From assembly GCA_028685665.1 (NCBI GenBank), contig JAQUDN010000004.1:1-49077 (forward strand): a stretch of DNA of 49,077 nucleotides, given 5' to 3'. Source of the DNA: Burkholderiaceae bacterium. Its GTDB lineage: Bacteria; Pseudomonadota; Gammaproteobacteria; Burkholderiales; Burkholderiaceae_C. This document shows positions 39,652 through 48,190 of the stretch, in pieces; positions within the stretch are counted from its first letter, which is position 1; each line of letters starts with the position of its first letter. Made by a program: the position numbers and the translations under genes. A model generated the notes under the pieces. It worked only from the letters and a program-made list of their open reading frames with translations, made no database searches and was not told where the DNA came from.

Positions 39652-40086
39652 GCGGGGGCCCGGCCCTCCGCCGTCTTCGCCCGCCGGCGTGCTCCCGGCG
39701 CCCCGGCCACCCGGGGCCAGGGCCAGCCCCGCCACGCCGGCCCGGGGCACCAGGGCCGCAGGCGCTTTTTCTCCGATCCAAAACCCCTTCCAGCGCCGTA
39801 GACAAGGCGGTTTGCGCTATCAAAAATGATGCGTCCTCCTGGCATCCCCAACGCGGACACCCCCAGTGCCCCGGTGCTGTGCCCGCACCCCCGCCCCGGC
39901 AGGGCGCAAGGCCGGCGGCCCCGGGGCCACACGGGGCGGCATGGCGCAGACGCACCCCGGCACGGGGCCCTGGCAGGGCGATCCGCCCTGCTGTTGGCGC
40001 AGCAACCCGTCCGCAGAGTGCTGAAACACCAGCACGCCCATTCCCGGCATACGCGCTAAGTCGTTGATTTGCAAGGCACTTCAGGG

Positions 40087-40102
40087 TGGCACGGTCCTCG
40101 CT
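40087..40102 (+). promoter_or_regulatory. Sigma-54 (-24/-12) promoter candidate upstream of the two acyl-CoA-dehydrogenase-like genes
   Basis: TGGCACGGTCCTCGCT: GG-N10-GC with consensus -24 TGGCACG. Confidence 0.65.
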
Positions 40103-40181
40103 TATATCCAATACGTCGCATAAGACGGACGACTTCAAATCAGATGGCATATCAACCGAGGCCCCAGGAAGGAAGCAGCCC

Positions 40182-41426
40182 ATGAACCCCCGATCCACTC
40201 CCGCCACCGCCGCGTGGACGCCCAGTGAACACCCCGCCCTGGCGGCGAAGTTCCGGCCTGTTTTTCAGCGCATTGCCGAGACGGCCCTGGACCGCGAGCG
40301 CAACCGGGTGCTGCCCACAGAACCGATCCAGTGGCTGAAAGCGGCCGGCTTTGGCGCGGTGCGCGTGCCGACCGAACACGGGGGCGGCGGCGCGTCGATT
40401 CCCCAGTTGTTCCAGCTGCTGATCGAACTGAGCGAGGCCGACTCCAACGTGACCCAGGCGCTGCGCGGGCACTTTGCCTTTGTGGAAGACCGCCTGAATG
40501 CCCCTCCCAGCCCGGAGCGGGAGGTCTGGTTCCAACGCTTTGTGCAAGGGGACCTGGTGGGCAATGCCTGGTCGGAAGTCGGTGCCGTGGCGATCGGGGA
40601 CGTGATCACCCAAATTGCGCAGAAAGAGGGGCAGTGGGTGGCCAACGGCCGCAAGTTCTACAGCACCGGCAGCATTTTTGCGGACTGGATTGACCTGTAT
40701 GCCCGCCGTGCCGACAACCAGGCCGATGTGATCGCCGCCGTCAGCACCCACCAAAGCGGCGTGGTGCAGCACGATGACTGGGACGGCTTTGGCCAGCGCA
40801 CCACCGGCAGCGGCACGTCGGTGTACCACGATGCCCGGATCGATCCGGAAAACATCTTCCCGTTCGAAACGCGCTTCAAGTACCAGACCGCCTTCTACCA
40901 GCTCTTTCACCTGGCCACCCTGGCAGGCATTGGCCGGGCCATCGAGCGCGACGTGGGCCAGCAAGTGCGCGACCGCCAGCGCATCTACAGCACCGGCAAT
41001 GCCCCGCAGGTCAGCCAGGACGCGCAGATTCTGCAAGTGGTGGGGCAAATATCGGCGCTGGTCTACAGCGCACAGGCCATCGCCCTGCGGGCCACGCTGC
41101 CCGCGCAGCGCGCCTACGAAGCCCGCCTGCAGAACGACCCGGTGGCCGAGAAGCAGGCCAATATCGAGGCCGAAATCGAATCAGCCCAAGGCCAGATCGT
41201 GGTCTCGGAGCTGGTGCTGCGCGCAGGCTCCGATCTGTTCAACGCCCTCGGGGCCTCGGCCGCCAGCACGGCCAAGGCCCTGGACCGCCACTGGCGCAAC
41301 GCACGCACCGTGGCCTCGCACAACCCGATTGTCTACAAGGCGCGCATCGTCGGCGACTGGAGCGTGAACGGCACCGAGCCCCCCTATGTGTGGCAAATCG
41401 GCAACGGCCCGGGCCGCCCCCGCTGA
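40182..41426 (+). CDS. Acyl-CoA-dehydrogenase-fold flavoprotein (SfnB/DszC/MsuC-like)
   Basis: MNPRSTPATAAWTPSEHPALAAKFRPVFQRIAETALDRERNRVLPTEPIQWLKAAGFGAVRVPTEHGGGGASIPQLFQLLIELSEADSNVTQALRGHFAFVED; RBS GGAAGGAAG. Confidence 0.85.
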   Translation: MNPRSTPATAAWTPSEHPALAAKFRPVFQRIAETALDRERNRVLPTEPIQWLKAAGFGAVRVPTEHGGGGASIPQLFQLLIELSEADSNVTQALRGHFAFVEDRLNAPPSPEREVWFQRFVQGDLVGNAWSEVGAVAIGDVITQIAQKEGQWVANGRKFYSTGSIFADWIDLYARRADNQADVIAAVSTHQSGVVQHDDWDGFGQRTTGSGTSVYHDARIDPENIFPFETRFKYQTAFYQLFHLATLAGIGRAIERDVGQQVRDRQRIYSTGNAPQVSQDAQILQVVGQISALVYSAQAIALRATLPAQRAYEARLQNDPVAEKQANIEAEIESAQGQIVVSELVLRAGSDLFNALGASAASTAKALDRHWRNARTVASHNPIVYKARIVGDWSVNGTEPPYVWQIGNGPGRPR

Positions 41427-41518
41427 CCCCCCCTGCCGTGACGCCGGCCCCCAGGCCAGCGGCAACGGCGCCCTTTCGCTGTTTGTCTGTTCTTCCTTTT
41501 TTCTTGTTGGAGTTCACC

Positions 41519-42772
41519 ATGACCACTGAAACCCTGGACCGTCCGCGGGTCAACTCACCCGCCCCCTTTGCGGCACGCCCACGCCCCGCGCAAGCGGCAC
41601 ACACCATCCGCAGCGACAGCGAAGCCATCGCGGTCGCGCGCCGCCTGGCGGAAACGTTCCGTGCCGAATCGGCACTGCGCGACCGCGACGGCTTGCTGCC
41701 CCTGGACGAACTGGACGCGTATTCGCAAAGCGGCCTGTGGGGCATCACCGTGCCCAAGGCCTATGGCGGGGCCGGGGTGTCGTTTGCAACGCTGGCCCAG
41801 GTGATCCGCATCCTGGCCGAAGGCGACTCCAGCCTGGCACAGATCACCCAGAACCACCTGGCACTGGTCGGGCACATCGATCTGGACGCCACCCCCGCGC
41901 AAAAAGAAGAGCTGTTCGCCCTGGTACTGCAAGGCATCCGGTTCGGCAACGCGTTCTCGGAAAAGAACAGCAAGAACGTGGCCGACTTCGAAACCACGCT
42001 GGCGTTCGATGGCGACTTCGCCGTGGTGAACGGGCAGAAGTTCTACACCACGGGCGCCTTGCTCTCGCACATCGTGCCCATCGTGGCCGTGGACCCCGTG
42101 GAGGGCAAAGGCTATCTGGCCTTTGCCGAGCGCGACGCCCCGGGCCTGACGGTGCACAACGACTGGTCGAGCTTTGGCCAGCGCACCACGGCCTCGGGTT
42201 CGATCCAGATCGTGAACGTGCGCGTGCCGCGCAGCCGCCTGGTGCCAGTGGCCGCGTTCGAGCGCCCGACCGTGGCCGGGGCGGTCTCGCAAATCATCCA
42301 GGCTGCAATCGATGCCGGCATTGCCGCCGCCGCCATCGCCGAAACCATCGCCTTCGTCCAGACCCGCAGCCGCCCCTGGATCGACAGTGGCAAGACCTCG
42401 GCCGCCGAAGACCCCTTCACCATCAGCGCGATTGGCGATCTGACGCTGCGCCTGCATGCCGCAGAAGCCCTGCTCGACCGCGCAGGCCAGGCCATTGACG
42501 CGGCCCACGCCCACCCCAGCGAAGAGACCGTGAACGCCGCCACCCTGGCCACGGCAGAGGCCAAGGTACTGACCACCGAAGCGGCCATCCAGGCGAGCAA
42601 CAAGCTCTTCGAACTGGCGGGAACACGCGCGACGCTGGCCGAACACAACCTCGACCGCCACTGGCGCAATGCCCGCGTGCATACGCTGCACGACCCCGTG
42701 CGCTGGAAGTTCTACCACCTGGGGAACTTCCACCTCAACGGGGTCAACCTGCCCCGCCACCCCTGGAGCTGA
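41519..42772 (+). CDS. sfnB: SfnB-like acyl-CoA-dehydrogenase-fold sulfur acquisition oxidoreductase
   Basis: MTTETLDRPRVNSPAPFAARPRPAQAAHTIRSDSEAIAVARRLAETFRAESALRDRDGLLPLDELDAYSQSGLWGITVPKAYGGAGVSFATLAQVIRILAEGDSSLAQI. Confidence 0.85.
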   Translation: MTTETLDRPRVNSPAPFAARPRPAQAAHTIRSDSEAIAVARRLAETFRAESALRDRDGLLPLDELDAYSQSGLWGITVPKAYGGAGVSFATLAQVIRILAEGDSSLAQITQNHLALVGHIDLDATPAQKEELFALVLQGIRFGNAFSEKNSKNVADFETTLAFDGDFAVVNGQKFYTTGALLSHIVPIVAVDPVEGKGYLAFAERDAPGLTVHNDWSSFGQRTTASGSIQIVNVRVPRSRLVPVAAFERPTVAGAVSQIIQAAIDAGIAAAAIAETIAFVQTRSRPWIDSGKTSAAEDPFTISAIGDLTLRLHAAEALLDRAGQAIDAAHAHPSEETVNAATLATAEAKVLTTEAAIQASNKLFELAGTRATLAEHNLDRHWRNARVHTLHDPVRWKFYHLGNFHLNGVNLPRHPWS

Positions 42773-42784
42773 GGAGCCGTTGCC

Positions 42785-44248
42785 GTGGCCAAGAACATCC
42801 GCTTCAATGCCTTTGAGATGAACTGCGTGGCACACCAGTCGCCGGGCCTGTGGACACACCCACGGGACCGGTCCTGGGAGTACAAGGACCTGCGCTACTG
42901 GACCGACCTGGCCCAGGTGCTGGAGAAAGGCTTCTTCGATGGCATCTTCATTGCGGATGTCATTGGCTACTACGACGTCTACAAGGGCAGCAACTACCAC
43001 GCACTGCAGCAGGGCGCGCAGATTCCTGTGAACGACCCGCTGCAGCTGGCCGCGCCGATCGCGATGGTCACCGAACACCTGGGCATCGGCATCACGGCGT
43101 CCACCTCGTTCGAGCACCCCTACACCTTCGCCCGGCGCATCGCCACGGCCGATCACCACACCAAGGGGCGCCTGGGCTGGAACATCGTCACGTCCTATCT
43201 GGAAAGCGGGGCCAAGAACATCAGCCAGGGCGGGCTGCGGCGGCACGACAACCGCTACGAGGTCGCCCAGGAATACGTGCAGGTGCTCTACAAACTGCTG
43301 GAAGGCAGCTGGGAAAGCGATGCCGTGGTGCGCGACCGCCACCGCGGCCTCTTTGCCCACCCCGAGAAAATCCATGAAATCGGCCACCAGGGCACGTACT
43401 TCGAGGTGCCGGGCTACCACCTGAGCGAGCCCTCGCCCCAGCGCACGCCGGTGCTCTACCAGGCGGGCGCTTCAGGCCCGGGCAAGGCGTTTGCCGCGCA
43501 GCATGCCGAGTGCGTTTTTGTGGCGGCACCCAGCCAGAGCCTGCTGAAGAACTATGTACGCGAGGTGCGCGAACAAGCCGCCGCCGCCGGACGCGACCCC
43601 CGCAAACTGCTGATCTACAACCTGGTCACCCTCATCGTCGATGAAACGGATGCCAAGGCCCAGGCCAAATTCAAGGAATACCAGCGGCATACGTCTTACG
43701 ACGGGGCCCTGGTGTTCATGTCCGGCTGGACCGGCATCGACTTTGGCCAGTACGCCCCGACGGAGCGGGTCCGCCAAGTGGAAACCAATGCGATTGTGTC
43801 TGCCGTCGAACATCTGGCGGGCGGCGACACAGCCTGGACCATTGAAGAGCTGGCGCAGTGGGGTGGCATCGGGGGCCTGGGCCCGGTGTTTGTGGGCTCG
43901 GCCAGCACCGTGGCGGACATCTTGCAGAACTGGGTCGAACACACGGATGTCGATGGCTTCAACCTGGCCTACGCCGTGGCGCACGAGACCTTTGAAGACG
44001 TAGTGACCCATCTGGTGCCCGAGCTGCAGCGCCGGGGCGTCTACCCCACGGCCTACCGCCCCGGCACGCTGCGGGAAAAGCTGTTCGGCCAAGGCCCCCT
44101 GCTGCCCGAGAACCACCCGGCCCACCGGTACCGGGACATCGAACGCATCAAACGCGAGGAAGCACAAGCGCGGCAGGCGGCAGCCACCGCCAGCCCCACG
44201 GCCAGCGCGCCAGGGCAGCACGCCCCCCGCGCAGCCCTGGCGACCTGA
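42785..44248 (+). CDS. NtaA/SnaA/DszA/DmoA-family FMN-dependent monooxygenase
   Basis: FNAFEMNCVAHQSPGLWTHPRDRSWEYKDLRYWTDLAQVLEKGFFDGIFIADVIGYYDVYKGSNYHALQQGAQIPVNDPLQLAAPIAMVTEHLGIGITASTSFEHPYTFARRIATADHHTKGRLGWNIVTSYL. Confidence 0.93.
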   Translation: MAKNIRFNAFEMNCVAHQSPGLWTHPRDRSWEYKDLRYWTDLAQVLEKGFFDGIFIADVIGYYDVYKGSNYHALQQGAQIPVNDPLQLAAPIAMVTEHLGIGITASTSFEHPYTFARRIATADHHTKGRLGWNIVTSYLESGAKNISQGGLRRHDNRYEVAQEYVQVLYKLLEGSWESDAVVRDRHRGLFAHPEKIHEIGHQGTYFEVPGYHLSEPSPQRTPVLYQAGASGPGKAFAAQHAECVFVAAPSQSLLKNYVREVREQAAAAGRDPRKLLIYNLVTLIVDETDAKAQAKFKEYQRHTSYDGALVFMSGWTGIDFGQYAPTERVRQVETNAIVSAVEHLAGGDTAWTIEELAQWGGIGGLGPVFVGSASTVADILQNWVEHTDVDGFNLAYAVAHETFEDVVTHLVPELQRRGVYPTAYRPGTLREKLFGQGPLLPENHPAHRYRDIERIKREEAQARQAAATASPTASAPGQHAPRAALAT

Positions 44249-44285
44249 ACAACCCGCCCTCCTGCACGGGGGCTTGCCGTCTGTG

Positions 44286-44314
44286 GCCGACGCTCTTGGG
44301 GCGTCGGCTTTTTT
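44286..44314 (+). terminator. Rho-independent terminator after the DmoA-like gene
   Basis: GCCGACGC-TCTTGGG-GCGTCGGC-TTTTTT. Confidence 0.85.
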
Positions 44315-44506
44315 CATCCGCGCGGCCTGCGGGCCTGCCAAGGCCCTGGCATCCGCGCACCGGGGCAGGTCCGGGGCTCCAGGTCGGCACGCCCGCCGGG
44401 AGGGCGTGCTTCCCTGGCAGCACCCCTGGCGCAGGCTGCTGTTGCCGCAGCACGCTGCCCCACACCCACCATCGTCCAAGTCCTTGATTTCATTGGCATC
44501 GGCAGG

Positions 44507-44522
44507 TGGCATGACTTTCGCT
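44507..44522 (+). promoter_or_regulatory. Sigma-54 (-24/-12) promoter candidate for the FMN-reductase-sfnG-ABC operon
   Basis: TGGCATGACTTTCGCT: GG-N10-GC; lies between the terminator and the next ATG. Confidence 0.6.
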
Positions 44523-44576
44523 TATCCACAACAAACCAGAAAAATCCTCCTATCTATACATAAAGGTAATTTAGAA

Positions 44577-45164
44577 ATGGCTCGCAAACTCAACGTCGTG
44601 GCAGTCTCCGGGAATCTGCAACGCCCTTCGCGCACCCTGGTGCTGGTGGAACAGCTGGTGGCCTCGCTGGCGCAAGAGCGGGCGGTGGAGGTGGAAGTGA
44701 TCGAGCTGGGCGACCTGGGGCCCCAGTTTGCGGGCGTGCTGTACCGCAGCCAGTTGCCTGCGGCGGTCGAGGCCCAGGTGCGGGCGATTGAGCAGGCCGA
44801 CGTTCTGATCGTCGCCAGCCCGGTGTACCGCGCGTCCTACACCGGACTGTTCAAGCACCTGTTTGACTTTGTCCACCAGGATGCCCTGATCGACACCCCC
44901 GTGCTGCTGGCCGCCACCGGCGGCAGCGACCGCCACGCGCTGGTGATCGACCACCAACTGCGCCCCCTGTTCAGCTTCTTCCAGGCGCGCACGCTGCCCG
45001 TGGGCGTGTACGCCGTGGAAAAAGACTTTGAGGGCTATGCCATTGGCAGCCCCGCCCTGCGCGATCGCATCGCCCTGGCCATCCAGCGGGCCTTGCCGCA
45101 GCTGCCCCAGCCGGCCCCCAGCACCGCACGCCCGGCCCCACAGCCGGAAGCCGTGGCGGCCTGA
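44577..45164 (+). CDS. msuE: NAD(P)H-dependent FMN reductase (MsuE-like)
   Basis: MARKLNVVAVSGNLQRPSRTLVLVEQLVASL...VLIVASPVYRASYTGLFKHLFDFVHQDALIDTPVLLAATGGSDRHALVIDHQLRPLFSFFQA. Confidence 0.88.
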   Translation: MARKLNVVAVSGNLQRPSRTLVLVEQLVASLAQERAVEVEVIELGDLGPQFAGVLYRSQLPAAVEAQVRAIEQADVLIVASPVYRASYTGLFKHLFDFVHQDALIDTPVLLAATGGSDRHALVIDHQLRPLFSFFQARTLPVGVYAVEKDFEGYAIGSPALRDRIALAIQRALPQLPQPAPSTARPAPQPEAVAA

Positions 45165-45220
45165 CCCCTTTTTTTCCCCGCCCTGGCCCTTGCCAACCGT
45201 TTTCTTTCAAGGAATTCACC

Positions 45221-46360
45221 ATGAGCAACACCCCCTCCCAGCCGTCAGCGGACGCTGTCAAATTCGCCTACTGGGTGCCCAACGTCAGTGGCGGCCTGGT
45301 GGTCAGCACCATTGAACAGCGCACCGACTGGAGCCTGGAATACAACCAGCGCCTGGCGCAGACCGCCGAAAAGGCGGGCTTTGAATATGCGCTCAGCCAG
45401 ATCCGCTTCACGGCGGGCTATGGCGCGGAGTACCAGCACGAGTCCGTGTCTTTCAGCCAGGCCTTGCTGCACGCCACCACCCACCTGAAGGTCCTGGCAG
45501 CCATCCTGCCCGGCCCCTGGAACCCGGCCGTGGTGGCCAAGCAGATCGCCACGATCGACCACATTTCGCAAGGGCGCATTGCCATCAATGTGGTGAGCGG
45601 ATGGTTCAAGGGCGAGTTCCAGGCCATTGGCGAGCCCTGGCTGGAACATGACGAACGCTATCGCCGTTCGAACGAATTCATCCGGGCCTTGAAAGGCATC
45701 TGGACCCAGGACAACTTCTCGTTCCACGGCGACTTCTACCGCTTCAACAACTACACGCTGAGCCCCAAGCCCGTACAAAAGCCACACCCCGAAATCTTCC
45801 AGGGTGGCAGTTCGCGCGCGGCGCGCGACAACGCGGCCAGCGTGTCGGACTGGTACTTCACCAACGGCAATACCGTCGAGAACCTGAAGGCACAGATCGA
45901 CGACATCCAGGCCAAGGCCGCGCAGAACGGCCACAAGGTGCGCATTGGCGTGAACGCCTTTGTGATTGCCCGGGACACCGAAGAAGAAGCCCAGGCGGTG
46001 TTGGCCGACATCCTGCGGCATGCCCACGTCGAGGCGGTGCATGCTTTTGGCGATGCCGTCAAACAGGCGGGCAAGGCCTCGCCCGAAGGCGAAGGCAACT
46101 GGGCCCAATCCACGTTCGAAGACCTGGTGCAATACAACGACGGCTTCCGCACCAACCTCATCGGTACGCCCCAGCAGATTGCCGAACGGATCGTGGCCCT
46201 CAAGGCGGTGGGCGTCGATCTGGTGCTGACCGGCTTCCTGCACTTCATCGAAGAGGTGGCGTATTTCGGCCAGAAGGTGCTGCCTCTGGTGCGCCAACTG
46301 GAGGCCGCCCAGGCCGGCGCAGCGGAACAGGTCCCCGTGGCACTGGAAGCGGTGGCATGA
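45221..46360 (+). CDS. sfnG: Dimethylsulfone monooxygenase SfnG-like
   Basis: KFAYWVPNVSGGLVVSTIEQRTDWSLEYNQRLAQTAEKAGFEYALSQIRFTAGYGAEYQHESVSFSQALLHATTHLKVLAAILPGPWNPAVVAKQIATIDHISQGRIAINVVSGWFKGEF. Confidence 0.93.
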   Translation: MSNTPSQPSADAVKFAYWVPNVSGGLVVSTIEQRTDWSLEYNQRLAQTAEKAGFEYALSQIRFTAGYGAEYQHESVSFSQALLHATTHLKVLAAILPGPWNPAVVAKQIATIDHISQGRIAINVVSGWFKGEFQAIGEPWLEHDERYRRSNEFIRALKGIWTQDNFSFHGDFYRFNNYTLSPKPVQKPHPEIFQGGSSRAARDNAASVSDWYFTNGNTVENLKAQIDDIQAKAAQNGHKVRIGVNAFVIARDTEEEAQAVLADILRHAHVEAVHAFGDAVKQAGKASPEGEGNWAQSTFEDLVQYNDGFRTNLIGTPQQIAERIVALKAVGVDLVLTGFLHFIEEVAYFGQKVLPLVRQLEAAQAGAAEQVPVALEAVA

Positions 46361-47292
46361 GCGCAGCCCTGTCCCCCGCCACGGGCTATGCCGCGGTGCA
46401 GCGCCACGGCGTGCACCCGCGCGAGCGGGCCCGCGCAGGCGCGCTGCAGGAGGGGGCCAGGCAGCACCAGACGGCCGCAGCCATTCCCCCGGTGCTGCAA
46501 CTCCAGGGCATTGATCTGTCGTTTGGCGGGGTGCTGGCCTTGTCGGGGGTGGACCTGGAGATGGCCCGCGGTGAAATTCGCGCGGTGATCGGCCCCAATG
46601 GCGCGGGCAAGAGTTCGCTGGTCAATGTGATCAGCGGTCTGTACCGCCCCCAAAGGGGCCGCGTGGCCATCGACGGCACCTGGTTTTCCGAAGTGCCCAC
46701 GCCCCGCCTGGCCCGCCTGGGCGTGGCACGCACCTTCCAGAACCTGGCCCTGTTCCCTGGTTTGTCGGTGCGCGACAACGTGGTGCTGGGCCGGGTCCAG
46801 CAGGCACGCTCCAGCTTTGTGGAACAGCTCATCGGCCTGGGCCGTGCCCGCCGTGAGCGCGACGACGCCCGGGCCCGCGCCGAGGCGGTGATGGCCTTTC
46901 TGGGCCTGGGTGCCGTGAGCGAGCGCCGGGTGGGCACGCTGGCCTATGGCCTGCAAAAGCGGGTGGAACTGGCGCGGGCCCTGGTGGCGGAACCCAAGTT
47001 GCTGCTGCTGGACGAGCCCATGGCGGGCATGACCGTGACCGAAAAAACAGAAATGGTCCATTGGATACGCCAGGCGCGCGACCGGTTCGGCACCACGATG
47101 CTGCTCATCGAGCACGACATTGGCGTGGTGCTGGGCCTGTCGGACCGCGTGGCGGTCCTGGACTACGGACGCAAGATTGCCGATGGCACCCCCGCGCAGG
47201 TGCGCCAGGACCCGGCGGTGGTGGAGGCCTATCTGGGCGTGGCCCACGGCGACGAAGCCCAGCCGGGCCGGCCACGGCCAAGGAGCGCCTGA
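46357..47292 (+). CDS. Branched-chain-amino-acid-type (HAAT) ABC transporter ATP-binding protein (LivG-like)
   Basis: LSFGGVLALSGVDLEMARGEIRAVIGPNGAGKSSLVNVISGLYRP...LARLGVARTFQNLALFPGLSVRDNVVLG; ATGA overlap with sfnG. Confidence 0.92.
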   Translation: MSAALSPATGYAAVQRHGVHPRERARAGALQEGARQHQTAAAIPPVLQLQGIDLSFGGVLALSGVDLEMARGEIRAVIGPNGAGKSSLVNVISGLYRPQRGRVAIDGTWFSEVPTPRLARLGVARTFQNLALFPGLSVRDNVVLGRVQQARSSFVEQLIGLGRARRERDDARARAEAVMAFLGLGAVSERRVGTLAYGLQKRVELARALVAEPKLLLLDEPMAGMTVTEKTEMVHWIRQARDRFGTTMLLIEHDIGVVLGLSDRVAVLDYGRKIADGTPAQVRQDPAVVEAYLGVAHGDEAQPGRPRPRSA

Positions 47293-48188
47293 TGGAGGGT
47301 TTTGATCTGGCTTTTTTTGCCGAAGTGCTGATCGGCGGCCTGTTGTCCGGCGTGATGTATTCGCTGGTCGCGATTGGCTTTGTCCTGATTTACAAAACGT
47401 CGGGCGTGCTGAATTTCGCACAGGGCGCCCAACTGCTCTTTGCGGCGCTGACCTTCGTGAGCCTGGTCGAACGGGGCGTGCCTTTTGCCCTGGCGCTGCT
47501 GCTGACCTTTGCCCTCATGCTGCTGCTGGGCCTGGCGATTGAGCGCGTGGTACTGCGTCCGCTGGTCAACCAATCGCCCATGACCCTGTTCATGGCCACG
47601 CTGGGCCTGTCCTATGTGATCGAAGGCGTGGCGCAACTGGTGTGGGGCACGCAGGTGCATGCGCTCGATCTGGGGGTCTCCGACGCCCCCTGGGAGGTGT
47701 TCGGCGTGCTCATCTCCACCTTCGATCTGTTCGCGGCCGGGACCGCGGCGCTGATGGTGGCGCTGCTGTCGGCCTTCTTTCGCTACACCCATGTCGGCCT
47801 GGCCTTTCGCGCCGTGGCCGACGACACCTACGCCGCGCTGGCCGTGGGCCTGCGCCTGCCGCGCATCTGGGCCACGGTCTGGGCCGCGGCGGGGGTGATT
47901 GCACTGGTGGCCGGGCTGCTGTGGGGCGCACGCCTGGGGGTGCAGTTTTCGCTGTCGCTGGTGGTGCTCAAGGCCCTGCCGGTGCTGGTGCTGGGCGGGT
48001 TTGACTCCATTCTGGGCGCCATCGTGGGCGGCCTCATCATCGGCGCGCTGGAAAAGCTGGCCGAGGTCTATCTGGGCGCCTATGTCGGCGGCGGCATCGA
48101 GAGCTGGTGCGCCTATGTGATCGCGCTGGCTTTTCTGCTGGTGCGCCCCGGCGGCCTCTTTGGCCAGAAGCTGGTGGAAAGGGCTTGA
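47292..48188 (+). CDS. HAAT ABC transporter permease (LivH-like)
   Basis: FFAEVLIGGLLSGVMYSLVAIGFVLIYKTSGVLNFAQGAQLLFAAL...; overlaps the ATPase gene stop. Confidence 0.92.
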   Translation: MEGFDLAFFAEVLIGGLLSGVMYSLVAIGFVLIYKTSGVLNFAQGAQLLFAALTFVSLVERGVPFALALLLTFALMLLLGLAIERVVLRPLVNQSPMTLFMATLGLSYVIEGVAQLVWGTQVHALDLGVSDAPWEVFGVLISTFDLFAAGTAALMVALLSAFFRYTHVGLAFRAVADDTYAALAVGLRLPRIWATVWAAAGVIALVAGLLWGARLGVQFSLSLVVLKALPVLVLGGFDSILGAIVGGLIIGALEKLAEVYLGAYVGGGIESWCAYVIALAFLLVRPGGLFGQKLVERA

Positions 48189-48190
48189 CC

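Noticed and set aside
41555-43420. 621-aa minus-strand ORF; likewise 45751..47421 -, 38701..39750 - and 37038..39107 +
   Set aside because: Antisense or out-of-frame to well-supported organosulfur genes.
44522-44530. Another exact TTATCCACA (DnaA-box sequence) just downstream of the 44507 sigma-54 promoter
   Set aside because: Single isolated site; the equivalent position at the 40087 promoter reads TTATATCCA, so it is more likely chance or part of the promoter's initial transcribed region.
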